The notes under the pieces were generated by a model. That model was not told the DNA's origin. It made no database searches and saw only the letters and a program-made list of their open reading frames with translations. The position numbers and the translations under genes are program-made. DNA of 64,000 bases from an uncultured Microbacterium sp. GTDB taxonomy: Bacteria > Actinomycetota > Actinomycetes > Actinomycetales > Microbacteriaceae. The DNA lies in the NCBI RefSeq assembly GCF_947489255.1, contig NZ_CANLCY010000004.1:1-64000 (forward strand), written 5' to 3'. This document shows, in pieces, positions 1-8,459 of the stretch (within the stretch, counting starts at the first letter, position 1; each line of letters opens with the position of its first letter).

Positions 1-1
1 G

Positions 2-77
2 GAGGTCCCTGAGCCTGTCGGAGGTCCCTGAGCCTGTCGGAGGTCCCTGAGCCTGTCGGAGGTCCCTGAGCCTGTCG
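2..77. repeat. Four tandem 19-bp repeats (family F, array 1)
   Basis: The unit gaggtccctgagcctgtcg occurs four times head to tail without a mismatch. The last copy continues into aagggacc, so the final unit can fold into a small hairpin (ggtccc pairing with gggacc, 61-85). The same core recurs near 6.7 kb, 27.1 kb and inside deoA. The array lies at the window edge, so its full length and left-hand neighbour are unknown. No gene is seen in positions 1-157. Confidence 0.9.
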
Positions 78-206
78 AAGGGACCGCACCCGCGCGGACC
101 CCGGCGGCTCCGACGACTGCAGCCGCCTCCGCGTCGCGCGGAACCTGTGCAGGAACGGTGGATGCCGGAATGCGCGGAAAGCGGCCACCTTTACCCGCTA
201 AAGTGG

Positions 207-288
207 CACCGTCGCGACTGGCGTTGAGGTGGGACACCACCGGGGAGCGACCGCTTGACGGTATTCGACCGCACGCCTGGGTCGATGC
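207..288 (+). ncRNA. ZTP/ZMP riboswitch (pfl motif) upstream of glyA
   Basis: Blocks diagnostic of the pfl/ZTP aptamer appear in order: gtcgcgactggcg, then gtggg and ccac around a short loop, then cggggagcgacc, and after a spacer gcacgcctgggtc. The gtcgc and gcgac segments can pair as the first stem. ZTP aptamers are known to precede glyA, folD and purH genes and switch them on when ZMP/ZTP signals folate shortage; here glyA and then folD follow. A hairpin at 296-318 with no U-run lies between the aptamer and the glyA ribosome site (aaggag at 336-341), so control may be of translation or through an atypical terminator. Confidence 0.92.
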
Positions 289-346
289 GGTATCTCCGCG
301 GACTCGCCGAGTCTGCGGCATCCGGAACCATCGTCAAGGAGATCGC

Positions 347-1621
347 ATGACCGATCCGTACTTCAACGCCCCGCTCTCGGAGGTCGACCCCGAGATCGCC
401 CAGGTGCTCGAGCGCGAGCTCGACCGCCAGCGCGGCTATCTCGAGATGATCGCCTCCGAGAACTTCGTGCCCGTCTCGGTGCTGCAGTCGCAGGGCTCGG
501 TGCTCACCAACAAGTACGCCGAGGGCTACCCGGGTCGCCGCTACTACGGCGGATGCGAAGAGGTCGACGTCGCCGAGTCGCTGGCGATCGAGCGCGCCAA
601 GGAGCTCTTCGGTGCCGGGTTCGCCAACGTCCAGCCGCACTCCGGCGCCTCGGCGAACGCCGCCGTGCTGCACGCGATCGCCCGCCCCGGCGACACGCTG
701 CTCGGCCTCGCCCTCGACCAGGGCGGCCACCTCACCCACGGCATGAAGATCAACTTCTCCGGCCGCCTCTACGACATCGTCGCCTACGGCGTCGACCCCG
801 AGACCAGCGTCATCGACATGGACGAGGTGCGTCGCCTCGCCGTCGAGCACAAGCCGAAGGTCATCATCGCCGGCTGGTCGGCGTACCCCCGTCAGCTCGA
901 CTTCGCCGCCTTCCGCGCGATCGCCGACGAGGTGGGCGCTCTGCTCTGGGTCGACATGGCGCACTTCGCCGGTCTCGTGGCGGCGGGCGTGCACCCCTCG
1001 CCCATCCCTCACGCGCACGTCGTCTCGACCACCGTGCACAAGACGATCGGCGGCCCCCGCTCGGGCCTCATCCTCACCAACGACGCCGACCTGGCCAAGA
1101 AGATCAACACCGCGGTCTTCCCCGGACAGCAGGGCGGCCCGCTCATGCACGTCATCGCCGCGAAGGCCACGGCCTTCAAGCTCGCGATGACCCCGGAGTT
1201 CAAGGAACGCCAGGAGCGCACCCTGCGGGGCGCCTCGATCCTCGCCGACCGCCTCACCCAGGACGACGTCAAGAACGCCGGCATCGCCGTGCGCTCGGGC
1301 GGTACCGACGTGCACCTCGTGCTCGTCGACCTGCGCGAGGCCGAGATCGACGGCAAGCAGGCCGAAGACCTCCTGCACGACATCCACATCACGGTCAACC
1401 GCAACGCGGTGCCGAACGACCCGCGCCCGCCGATGGTGACCTCGGGTCTGCGCATCGGCACCCCGGCGCTCGCGACCCGCGGCTTCGGCGACGCCGAGTT
1501 CACCGAGGTGGCCGACATCATCGCCCTCGCGCTGATCCCCGGCGCCGACGTCGAGGCCCTGCGCGCCCGCGTCGCGAAGCTGGCCGACGCGTTCCCGCTG
1601 TACCCCGACCTGAAGCAGTGA
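347..1621 (+). CDS. glyA: Serine hydroxymethyltransferase
   Basis: This 424-residue cytosolic PLP enzyme interconverts serine plus tetrahydrofolate with glycine plus 5,10-methylene-THF, the main one-carbon entry point. The family N-terminus (IASENFVP) and the active-site segment [13 protein letters not shown] are present; Lys232 should hold PLP. Length matches bacterial GlyA (about 420). ATG 347 is chosen because aaggag sits 6 bases upstream and homologues start close to MTDPYF; the open frame runs further upstream but through the riboswitch. folD follows on the same strand and uses the methylene-THF made here. Identification is secure. Confidence 0.97.
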   Translation: MTDPYFNAPLSEVDPEIAQVLERELDRQRGYLEMIASENFVPVSVLQSQGSVLTNKYAEGYPGRRYYGGCEEVDVAESLAIERAKELFGAGFANVQPHSGASANAAVLHAIARPGDTLLGLALDQGGHLTHGMKINFSGRLYDIVAYGVDPETSVIDMDEVRRLAVEHKPKVIIAGWSAYPRQLDFAAFRAIADEVGALLWVDMAHFAGLVAAGVHPSPIPHAHVVSTTVHKTIGGPRSGLILTNDADLAKKINTAVFPGQQGGPLMHVIAAKATAFKLAMTPEFKERQERTLRGASILADRLTQDDVKNAGIAVRSGGTDVHLVLVDLREAEIDGKQAEDLLHDIHITVNRNAVPNDPRPPMVTSGLRIGTPALATRGFGDAEFTEVADIIALALIPGADVEALRARVAKLADAFPLYPDLKQ

Positions 1622-1773
1622 GCCCCGGCCGGGGCGGGGTCGCTCCACGGCGGTCCCGTCCCGGCATCCAGCATCCGGCGTCGCGCGGCGCCGGGGTCGC
1701 GGCATCCGCCCCGGCATCCGGTTCCCGGCTTCCGCCGCGCGGGTCCGCGGCCCGGCATGTGCGTGGCAGAGAG

Positions 1774-1846
1774 CCGCGATAAACGCTCATTCTGCCGAGA
1801 CACGGTGCGACGCCGCGTGTCTCGACAGGATCGGCGTTTATCGCGG
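1774..1846. repeat. Long palindromic element, family A copy 1
   Basis: A 73-bp nested inverted repeat between glyA and folD. The outer arms ccgcgataaacgc / gcgtttatcgcgg match over 13 bp; inner arms cgagacacg / cgtgtctcg (1796-1804 and 1816-1824) match over 9 bp. Two unpaired segments of 9 bases separate the stems. Two related copies lie at 16.8 and 22.5 kb. No U-run follows, so it is not a classical terminator. Confidence 0.85.
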
Positions 1847-1858
1847 GGCCGGCGGCGG

Positions 1859-1922
1859 CACAGCGCGGCAGCGGCACAGCGCGGCGGCGGCACAGCGCGG
1901 CTGCGATACAGCGCGGCGGCGG
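1859..1922. repeat. Four tandem 16-bp GC-rich units
   Basis: The unit cacagcgcggcggcgg is present four times with a few substitutions, directly after the palindromic element and ending about 40 bases before the folD start. With the palindrome it fills most of the 343-bp glyA-folD gap; the remainder (1622-1773) shows no recognisable gene or terminator with a U-run. Confidence 0.85.
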
Positions 1923-1964
1923 CACGGACACGACACCAACGACAGACACAGAACGAGGGATGCC

Positions 1965-2846
1965 ATGACGGCGACGATTCTCGACGGTAAGGCCGCATCG
2001 GCGGCGATCAAGGCCGAGCTCACCGAGCGCGTGGCCGCTCTGCGCGAGCGCGGCATCGTCCCGGGCATCGCGACGGTGCTCGTGGGAGCCGATCCCGCCT
2101 CGCAGCTCTACGTCGGCATGAAGCACAAGCAGTCCGAGGCGATCGGCATGAACTCGATCCAGGTCGAGCTGCCCGCCGAAGCGACGCAGGAGGAGGTCGA
2201 GGCGGTCATCGACGGCCTCAACGCCGACCCCGCGTGTCACGGCTACATCGTGCAGCTGCCGCTGCCGAAGCACATCGACACGGACGCGATCCTCGAGCGC
2301 ATCGATCCGGCGAAGGATGCCGACGGCCTGCACCCCACCAACCTCGGCCGCCTCGTGCTCAACGTCAACGCGCCCATCCACACCCCGCTGCCCTGCACGC
2401 CGCGCGGCGTGATCGAGCTGCTGCTCCGCAACGACTACGACCTCACAGGCAAGGAGGTCGTGGTCGTGGGCCGGGGCGTCACGATCGGCCGCTCCATCGG
2501 CCTCTTGCTGACCCGTCGCGAGATCAACGCGACCGTCACGCTGACCCACACCGGTACGGCCGACCTCGCGACGCACCTGCGCCAGGCCGACGTGATCGTC
2601 GCGGCCGCGGGCGTCAAGCACATCGTCCGCGCGGAAGACGTCAAGCCCGGCGCCGCCGTCCTCGACGTCGGCGTCACGCGCGAGACCGACCCCGAGACGG
2701 GGAAGTCGCGCGTGTACGGCGACGTGCACCCCGACGTGGCCGAGGTCGCCGGTTTCCTCTCGCCCAACCCGGGGGGCGTGGGCCCGATGACCGTGGCGCT
2801 GCTGATGACGAACGTGGTGGAGGCGGCGGAGCGCGCGTCGGCCTGA
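1965..2846 (+). CDS. folD: Bifunctional methylene-THF dehydrogenase/cyclohydrolase
   Basis: FolD oxidises 5,10-methylene-THF (NADP-linked) to methenyl-THF and hydrolyses it to 10-formyl-THF for purine synthesis. The 293-residue protein has the catalytic region YVGMKHKQ (Tyr49, Lys53), the VQLPLP segment, the [10 protein letters not shown] folate-site segment, and a Rossmann nucleotide motif [14 protein letters not shown] in the C-terminal domain, ending in the family block PGGVGPMT. A gaacgaggga ribosome site precedes ATG 1965. It lies downstream of glyA but across a 343-bp gap with two repeat elements, so co-transcription is plausible but not shown. Confidence 0.97.
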   Translation: MTATILDGKAASAAIKAELTERVAALRERGIVPGIATVLVGADPASQLYVGMKHKQSEAIGMNSIQVELPAEATQEEVEAVIDGLNADPACHGYIVQLPLPKHIDTDAILERIDPAKDADGLHPTNLGRLVLNVNAPIHTPLPCTPRGVIELLLRNDYDLTGKEVVVVGRGVTIGRSIGLLLTRREINATVTLTHTGTADLATHLRQADVIVAAAGVKHIVRAEDVKPGAAVLDVGVTRETDPETGKSRVYGDVHPDVAEVAGFLSPNPGGVGPMTVALLMTNVVEAAERASA

Positions 2847-3080
2847 CACGGCCGCCGACCCGGCGGTCCCGCCGCGGGAACGAACGCGGGGCGCCCGCCC
2901 GTGCGGTGATGCCTCGGATCGCACCCCACTCGGATACGGCGCACGCCGGACCGAGGCCGTGCGCGATCCGCCCCCGCGCCACCGTCGATCGGTGAACCAC
3001 GACCTGCCGCCGGCTGAACACACGGAGCGTCGCCCGCAATGGGGGAGGCGAGAGCCCTCCGGACGTGTCAGAGTTTGTAC

Positions 3081-3566
3081 ATGACTGAGTCCGTGCTGAA
3101 CGACCTCCTCCGCCGCGTCACCGAGAGCGGCCTTCTCGACGACGCCCAGATCGACGAAGACAGCGTCATCGGTGCGGGCCACCTCGATGCCGCCGGCGTC
3201 GAGGTCGAGGTCGACCTCGACCCCGAGATCGATGAGGAAGACGAGCCCGACCTCGACGCGATCATGACCGGCCTGAAGGACATCCTCTCGGTCGGCGAGG
3301 AGCGTTGGCGTGCGATCGTCGAAGAGGTCGCGAGCGACATCGAAGACGCCCTCGACGACGGAGAGCTCGACGCCGACGTCGACCTGCGCACCGACCTCGA
3401 GGCCATCGGCGTGGGCGTGTTCGCCGACGCGATCATCGTGGTTTTCGCCGGACAGACCTCGTTCCCCGACGCCCTGGTGCACGTGCAGCTCACGCCCGAG
3501 CTCGAGGTCGAGGACATCGAGATCATCGGCGATGACGACGACGAGGAAGACGACGACGAGGACTGA
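3081..3566 (+). CDS. Very acidic protein of unknown function
   Basis: I do not recognise this 161-residue protein. By eye 55 residues are Asp or Glu (about a third), ending in an almost unbroken run of eleven acidic residues. No signal peptide or membrane segment is seen; the middle part (about 40-140) alternates acidic stretches with short hydrophobic strands such as GVFADAIIVVF, so it looks folded rather than fully disordered. No clear ribosome site precedes ATG 3081 (gagtttgtac immediately upstream), so it may be translated from a leaderless message; an in-frame ATG at 3039 would add 14 atypical residues. A good terminator follows. Real gene: likely. Function: none assigned. Confidence 0.72.
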   Translation: MTESVLNDLLRRVTESGLLDDAQIDEDSVIGAGHLDAAGVEVEVDLDPEIDEEDEPDLDAIMTGLKDILSVGEERWRAIVEEVASDIEDALDDGELDADVDLRTDLEAIGVGVFADAIIVVFAGQTSFPDALVHVQLTPELEVEDIEIIGDDDDEEDDDED

Positions 3567-3577
3567 CCTCGACACGA

Positions 3578-3611
3578 CGACGGGCCGGGCGAGAGATCGT
3601 CCGGCCCGTCG
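3578..3611 (+). terminator. Hairpin terminator after the acidic protein gene
   Basis: Perfect 11-bp arms cgacgggccgg / ccggcccgtcg around a 12-base loop, followed by gcgtttccc. It starts 11 bases after the stop codon. Confidence 0.8.
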
Positions 3612-3645
3612 GCGTTTCCCGGATGGTCGCCCGCCGCGTGAGTGG

Positions 3646-3737
3646 CGCGTGCCGAACTCCGGAGAATGGGGCGCCGCACCGGGCCCGGGCGGCAAAAGCG
3701 CGCGATCGGCGTCTGGACCACCGGAGTTCGGTACGCG
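3646..3737. repeat. Long palindromic element, family D (single copy)
   Basis: Arms of 17 bp (cgcgtgccgaactccgg and its complement, one mismatch) enclose 58 bases between two convergent genes. The layout resembles families A-C and E but the arm sequence is its own. It could also serve as a two-way terminator. Confidence 0.75.
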
Positions 3738-3757
3738 GTCGCGTTGCCGGGGCTGCG

Positions 3758-4558
3758 TCAGTAACTGTCGCGCTGCTCCCCGCGCGCGGTGACGAAGCGC
3801 GCGGCGAGTGCCTCGGAGGCGCGAGCCAGCAGCGCGACGTCGGCGCCGACCGCCACGAAGTCCGCCCCGGCGTCGAGATACGCCTCGGCCACCGCGGGGT
3901 CGAAGGCGTTCACGCCGACCGGGGTCCCGGCATCCCGGCAGGCGGCGAAGACGGCGTGCACGGCGGCGACCACGTCGGGGTGCGACTGCTGTCCGAGGAG
4001 CCCCATCGAGGCCGACAGGTCGCTGGGGCCGACGAAGACGGCATCCACCCCCTCGACGGCCGCGATCTCGGCGGCGTCCGCAACGCCGGCGGTCGTCTCG
4101 ATCTGCACGGTCAGCGACACATGCTCGGACGCGTCGGCGAGGTAGCCGTCGACGCGGTTCCAGCGGGCACTGCGGGCGAGGGCGCTGCCGACCCCGCGGA
4201 CACCGACGGGCGGGTAGCGCGTGGCGGCGACGGCGGCGCGGGCTTCAGCGGCGGAGGAGACCATCGGCACGATGAGATTCTGCGCACCCGCGTCGAGCAC
4301 CTGCTTGATGAGCACGGGGTCGTTCCACGGCACGCGCACGACCGGGGTCACGGGGTAGGCGGCGGCCACCTGCAGCTGCACCAGGACCGTCTCGATCGAG
4401 AGCGCGGAATGCTCCATGTCGATGAGCAGCCAGTCCAGGCCCGAGCCCGCCGCGATCTCGGTCACCGTCGCGCTGCCCGAGCACACCCACATGCCGGCCA
4501 GAGGACGACCGGATGCCGCGAGGGCGGCCCGGAAGGTGGGGCTCAGACGAAGCGGCAC
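3758..4558 (-). CDS. hpaI: HpcH/HpaI-type aldolase (4-hydroxy-2-oxoheptanedioate aldolase)
   Basis: HpaI is a metal-dependent class II aldolase that splits 4-hydroxy-2-oxoheptanedioate into pyruvate and succinic semialdehyde, the last step of homoprotocatechuate breakdown. Family landmarks are visible: LIDMEHSALS, the metal/substrate segment QIETTAGV and GPSDLSASMG. GTG 4558 gives 266 residues, the usual family length; it lies inside the end of hpaH (16-base overlap), which implies translational coupling. An upstream in-frame ATG (4699) would add residues read from within hpaH that look unlike the family. Broad-specificity relatives exist, so the exact substrate rests on the hpa neighbours. 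Confidence 0.9.
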   Translation of the reverse strand: MPLRLSPTFRAALAASGRPLAGMWVCSGSATVTEIAAGSGLDWLLIDMEHSALSIETVLVQLQVAAAYPVTPVVRVPWNDPVLIKQVLDAGAQNLIVPMVSSAAEARAAVAATRYPPVGVRGVGSALARSARWNRVDGYLADASEHVSLTVQIETTAGVADAAEIAAVEGVDAVFVGPSDLSASMGLLGQQSHPDVVAAVHAVFAACRDAGTPVGVNAFDPAVAEAYLDAGADFVAVGADVALLARASEALAARFVTARGEQRDSY

Positions 4559-5328
4559 GAGATCGTTCCCATCGGTCCGTAGTCGCACAGCACGTCGTCG
4601 CCCTGCGCCACCCACATCGGGCGTGTGAACGATCCTGCCAGGATGATCTCGCCCGCCTCCAGCCGCGCGCCGTGCTGGTGGAACTTGTTCGCCAGCCACG
4701 CGACGCCCGTCGCGGGGTGGCCGAGAACGCCCGCGGCGACGCCGGTCTCCTCGATCTCGCCGTTACGGCTCAGCACGCCGGGCACCCACCGCAGGTCAAT
4801 CTCGTCGGGCCGCTTGTGCACGTCGCCGAGCACCATCGCGCCGTAGGCGGCGTTGTCGCTGATGGTGTCGACGATCGTGCGCCCCTCGAGCTCGATGTGC
4901 GAGTTGAGCACCTCGAGGGCGGGGACGGCGTAGTCGATCGCGGCGAGGGCGTCATCCAGCGTGCAGTCGGGTCCCTCGAGCGGGGTCTTCAGCACGAAGG
5001 CCAGCTCGACCTCGATGCGCACGTTGGAGAACAGCGCGACGGGGATCTCATCTCCCGAGCGGTACACGGTGTCGTCGAACATGACGCCGTAGTCGGGCTC
5101 GGTGATGCCGGTGGCCTGCTGCATCGCCTTGGAGGTCAGGCCGATCTTGCGCCCCACCAGGGTGCGACCGGCGGCGAGCTGCGTATCGCGCCAACGGCCC
5201 TGGACGCGGTACGAGTCGTCGACCGTGGCATCCGGATACCGCGCGGTGATGCGCGGGATGACCGCGTGCGCCCGGTCGGCCTCGGCGAGTTCGGCGGCGA
5301 TGGCGTCGATCTGCTGTTCGGTGAGCAT
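4543..5328 (-). CDS. hpaH: 2-oxo-hept-4-ene-1,7-dioate hydratase
   Basis: This member of the MhpD/HpaH hydratase family (FAH fold) adds water to 2-oxohept-4-enedioate, feeding the aldolase encoded next. Visible family segments are VGRKIGLTSKAMQ, EPDYGVMFDD, VEVELAFVL and the C-terminal GSFTRP. ATG 5328 is preferred (261 residues) because GGAGAGGAA sits just upstream; a start 30 bases earlier would run into the neighbouring palindrome. It is upstream of, and overlaps, hpaI. Related hydratases act on 2-hydroxypentadienoate, but the hpaD/hpaE context favours HpaH. Confidence 0.9.
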   Translation of the reverse strand: MLTEQQIDAIAAELAEADRAHAVIPRITARYPDATVDDSYRVQGRWRDTQLAAGRTLVGRKIGLTSKAMQQATGITEPDYGVMFDDTVYRSGDEIPVALFSNVRIEVELAFVLKTPLEGPDCTLDDALAAIDYAVPALEVLNSHIELEGRTIVDTISDNAAYGAMVLGDVHKRPDEIDLRWVPGVLSRNGEIEETGVAAGVLGHPATGVAWLANKFHQHGARLEAGEIILAGSFTRPMWVAQGDDVLCDYGPMGTISCRFV

Positions 5329-5351
5329 GTGTTCCTCTCCACATGACGACC

Positions 5352-5421
5352 GTCCCACTTATGGCGGTGCGTGTCCCGATCGTGGTCGGTTGAGAGGGGC
5401 TCAACCAGCCATAAGTGGGAC
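5352..5421. repeat. Long palindromic element, family E (single copy)
   Basis: A 70-bp element with perfect 14-bp arms gtcccacttatggc / gccataagtgggac and an inner 7-bp hairpin ggttgag / ctcaacc (5388-5406). It lies between hpaD and hpaH, two genes on the same strand, so it could lower read-through from hpaD into hpaH-hpaI. No second copy was noticed here. Confidence 0.8.
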
Positions 5422-5443
5422 ATCGTCCGGTCGGAGGGGGGGG

Positions 5444-6598
5444 TCAGAGCTGGTTGCCGAGCTTGAACTCGGCGGGGGCGGATGCCGCGGGCTCGGGGGC
5501 GCGGGTGTAGCTGAAGCCGTCGGCGCCGATGGTCACGGCCATCTCGCTGGAGTCCTCGCGGGCGCGAACGGGCTGGGGGTTGCCGTCGAGGTCGAGCACG
5601 AGGGAGCCGTCGGTGTACCAGGAGGGCACGACGGGGTTGCCCCACCAGTCGCGGCGCTGGTTGTCGTGGACGTCCCAGGTGATGACGGGGTTGTCGGGGT
5701 CGCCGGTGTAGTAGTCCTGCGTGTAGATCTCGACGCGGTGGCCGTCGGGGTCGCGCAGATACAGGTAGAACGCGTTCGAGACGCCGTGGCGGCCGGGGCC
5801 GCGCTCGATGGCATCCGATCGGCGGAGGGCGCCGAGCTTGTCGCAGATCGCGAGGATGTTGTGCTTCTCGTGCGTGGCGAAGCACACGTGATGCATGCGC
5901 GGGCCGTCACCGCCGGTCATGGCGGTGTCGTGCACGGTGGGCTTGCGGCGCATCCAGGCGGCGTAGACCGTGCCCTCTTCGTCCTGGATGTCCTCGGTGA
6001 CGCGGAAGCCCAGCGACTGCATGAAGTTCACCGCGCGGGGCACGTCGGGGGTGATCTGGTTGAAGTGGTCGAGACGCACGAGCTCACCGGGGGAGTGCAG
6101 GTCGTAGCGCCACGACAGACGCTCCTGGTGCTCGGTGTCGAAGAAGAACTCGTACGGGAAGCCGAGCGGGTCGACCACGCGCACGGAGTCGCCGATGCCC
6201 TTGGTGAAGCCGTTCGGCTCTCGGCGCACGTCGCAGCCGAGCTCGGTGTAGAACGCGACGGCCTTGTCGAGGTCGTCGGCCGAGCGCACGCGGTACGAGA
6301 ACGCGGCGACGGCGGCGACATCGCCTCGGCGCAGCACCAGGTTGTGGTGGATGAACTCCTCGGTCGAGCGGAGGTAGATCGCCTCGTCGTCCTCCTCGGT
6401 GACGTGCAGGCCCAGCACGTCGACGTAGAAGACCCGGGATGCCGCGAGGTCGGTGACCACGAGCTCCATGTACGCGCAGCGCAGGATGTCGGGCGCGGGG
6501 GAGGAGGGGGTGGGGATGGGGTCGTCGGAGACGATGGGGGCCTCCTGGGTCACCCAGAATCCGGAGGAGGTCTTCTGCTCTTCGGTGTGCTTTGCCAT
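5444..6598 (-). CDS. hpaD: Homoprotocatechuate (3,4-dihydroxyphenylacetate) 2,3-dioxygenase
   Basis: This extradiol vicinal-oxygen-chelate dioxygenase opens the ring of 3,4-dihydroxyphenylacetate. The 384-residue sequence aligns by eye with the well-studied Brevibacterium fuscum enzyme at a constant offset of 23: metal ligands His178, His237, Glu290; second-shell His223; and Tyr280 and Arg266 match the residues known to handle substrate and oxygen. The C-terminal tail rich in Trp/Tyr (about 295-330) is also typical of this subgroup rather than of catechol or biphenyl dioxygenases. Fe or Mn as metal cannot be told from sequence. It lies between hpaE and hpaH on one strand. Confidence 0.95.
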   Translation of the reverse strand: MAKHTEEQKTSSGFWVTQEAPIVSDDPIPTPSSPAPDILRCAYMELVVTDLAASRVFYVDVLGLHVTEEDDEAIYLRSTEEFIHHNLVLRRGDVAAVAAFSYRVRSADDLDKAVAFYTELGCDVRREPNGFTKGIGDSVRVVDPLGFPYEFFFDTEHQERLSWRYDLHSPGELVRLDHFNQITPDVPRAVNFMQSLGFRVTEDIQDEEGTVYAAWMRRKPTVHDTAMTGGDGPRMHHVCFATHEKHNILAICDKLGALRRSDAIERGPGRHGVSNAFYLYLRDPDGHRVEIYTQDYYTGDPDNPVITWDVHDNQRRDWWGNPVVPSWYTDGSLVLDLDGNPQPVRAREDSSEMAVTIGADGFSYTRAPEPAASAPAEFKLGNQL

Positions 6599-6637
6599 GG
6601 TTCGCGTCCTTGCGTGATTCTTCGTCTGCGGGTCGGG

Positions 6638-6850
6638 GTGGCTTCGACGGGCTTAGCCACCGTGGGGCGGAGGTCCCTGAGCCTGTCGAAGGGACCGGGC
6701 GTCGTGCGGGTCGGGGGTGGGGGGGCTTCGACAGGCTCAGCCACCGCGGGCCAGGCTCAGCCACCGCGGGCCGGGCTCGGCCACCGCGGGCCGGGCTCGG
6801 CCGCCGCGGGCCGGGCTCGGCCGCCACGGGACGGGCTCAGCCGCGCCCGC
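6638..6850. repeat. Family F repeats: a hairpin copy plus six tandem 20-bp units
   Basis: One full hairpin copy lies at 6672-6696 (ggtccc…gggacc). From 6724 the repeat appears in the opposite orientation (cttcgacaggctcag) and runs into six 20-bp units (6731-6850) of the form ccgggctcggccaccgcggg that drift progressively from acaggctcag. The array fills the 257-bp hpaE-hpaD gap and ends 5 bases from the hpaE stop. Confidence 0.88.
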
Positions 6851-6855
6851 CGGCG

Positions 6856-8376
6856 TCAGTGCGCCGGCGCCTTGCCGAAGGTGGGATTGTGGGCGCCGCC
6901 GAGCGTGATGTGCACGGCCTGCTGGTCGGTGTAGAAGTCGATCGAGCGGTAGCCGCCCTCGTGGCCGAGCCCCGAGGCCTTCACCCCGCCGAACGGGGTG
7001 CGCAGGTCGCGGACGTTGTTGGAGTTCAGCCACACCATGCCGGCCTCGACGTTCTGCGCGAAGAGGTGCGCGCGCTTCAGGTCGTTGGTCCAGACGTAGG
7101 CGGCGAGGCCGTACCGGGTGTCGTTCGCGAGGGTGAGCGCCTCGGCATCCGTGTCGAAGGGGGTGATCGCCACGACCGGGCCGAAGATCTCCTCCTGGAA
7201 GATGCGGGTGTCGGGGGCGACGTCGGCGAAGACGGTGGGGCGCACGAAGTTGCCCTCGGGGAACTCGTCGGGTCGGCCGCCGCCGGCGACCAGGCGCCCC
7301 TCGGTCTTGCCGAGCTCGACATACGACATGACCTTGGCGTAGTGCTCGGGGTGCACGAGGGCACCGACCTCGGTCGCCGGGTCGTCGGGGTAGCCGACCT
7401 TCACGCGATCGGCCTGCGCGGCGTAGCGCTCGACGAACGCGTCGTACACCGAACGCTCGACCAGGATGCGGCTGCCCGCGGTGCAACGCTCGCCGTTGAG
7501 CGAGAACACTCCGAAGATCGTCGCGTCGATCGCGGCATCCAGGTCGGCATCCGCGAACACGATCGCGGGGCTCTTGCCGCCGAGCTCCATGGAGAGGCCC
7601 TTCAAGAAGGGCGCGGCATTCGCGAAGATGAGCTGCCCGGTGCTGCTCTCGCCGGTGAAGGAGATGAGCGGCACGTCGGGGTGCTTCACGAGCGCGTCGC
7701 CGGCGTCTTCGCCGAGACCGTTGACGAGGTTGAACACGCCCTCGGGAAGGCCCGCCTCCTCGAAGATCCCGGCCCACAGCGACGCCGACAGCGGAGTGAA
7801 CTCGGCGGGCTTGAGCACCACGGTGTTGCCGGTCGCCAGGGCCGGCCCCAGCTTCCACGACTCGAGCATGAAGGGCGTGTTCCACGGCGTGATGAGGCCC
7901 GCGACGCCGATCGGCTTGCGGTTGACGTAGTTGAGCTGGCGTCCGGGCACCTTGAACGCGTCGTCGGTCTGGGCGACGATCAGGTCGGCGAAGAAGCGGA
8001 AGTTCTCCGCGGCGCGGCGGGCCTGGCCGAGCGCCTGGGTGATCGGCAGCCCCGAGTCGAAGGACTCGAGCTCGGCCAAGCGCTCGTCGCGCGACTCGAC
8101 GATGTCGGCGATGCGGTGCAGCACGCGCGAGCGTTCGCGGGGGAGCATGCGCGGCCACGGCCCCTCGGTGAACGCCGTCCGCGCCGCGGCGACGGCCAGG
8201 TCGACGTCGGCCTTCTTGCCGGCCGCGGCCGTGACGTAGGTCTCGTTGGTCACGGGGTCGAGCACGTCGAACGTGTCGCCGTCGACCGAGTCGACGAAGC
8301 GTCCGCCGATGTAGTGCCGGATGCGCTCGGGCAGATCGGCCGGGATCCGGCGGGCGGTGGTCAGCGGAGTGGTCAT
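6856..8376 (-). CDS. hpaE: 5-carboxymethyl-2-hydroxymuconate semialdehyde dehydrogenase
   Basis: This NAD-dependent aldehyde dehydrogenase oxidises the HpaD ring-cleavage product to 5-carboxymethyl-2-hydroxymuconate. The 506-residue protein has the ALDH core: ITPWNTPFML, the SFTGESSTGQ cofactor loop, catalytic Glu in MELGGKSP, and catalytic Cys in NGERCTAGSR. ATG 8376 follows GAAGGAGC. Substrate choice is inferred from position between the GntR regulator and hpaD, and from resemblance to HpaE of about 490-500 residues. Other ALDH roles cannot be excluded from motifs alone. Confidence 0.9.
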   Translation of the reverse strand: MTTPLTTARRIPADLPERIRHYIGGRFVDSVDGDTFDVLDPVTNETYVTAAAGKKADVDLAVAAARTAFTEGPWPRMLPRERSRVLHRIADIVESRDERLAELESFDSGLPITQALGQARRAAENFRFFADLIVAQTDDAFKVPGRQLNYVNRKPIGVAGLITPWNTPFMLESWKLGPALATGNTVVLKPAEFTPLSASLWAGIFEEAGLPEGVFNLVNGLGEDAGDALVKHPDVPLISFTGESSTGQLIFANAAPFLKGLSMELGGKSPAIVFADADLDAAIDATIFGVFSLNGERCTAGSRILVERSVYDAFVERYAAQADRVKVGYPDDPATEVGALVHPEHYAKVMSYVELGKTEGRLVAGGGRPDEFPEGNFVRPTVFADVAPDTRIFQEEIFGPVVAITPFDTDAEALTLANDTRYGLAAYVWTNDLKRAHLFAQNVEAGMVWLNSNNVRDLRTPFGGVKASGLGHEGGYRSIDFYTDQQAVHITLGGAHNPTFGKAPAH

Positions 8377-8459
8377 GAGTGCTCCTTCGGTGAAGAGGGG
8401 TGGATGCCGGGACCTCGGCTCCGTGACGGCGACGTCGCGGGGGTGGGCGGCATCCGGGG

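Noticed and set aside
2..77. CRISPR array
   Set aside because: The 19-bp units are contiguous with no spacers, and no cas genes are present.
255..275. ttgacggtattcg as a glyA promoter -35
   Set aside because: It lies inside the riboswitch aptamer and must be part of the transcribed leader.
191..1717. Long open frame antisense to glyA (and many similar antisense frames across the window)
   Set aside because: High GC with strong third-position bias opens the opposite strand. The products are Arg/Gly/Val-rich, lack family motifs and overlap clearly identified genes.
4559..4699. N-terminal extension of the aldolase to ATG 4699
   Set aside because: The extra residues come from within hpaH in another frame and look unlike HpaI proteins; GTG 4558 gives the standard length.
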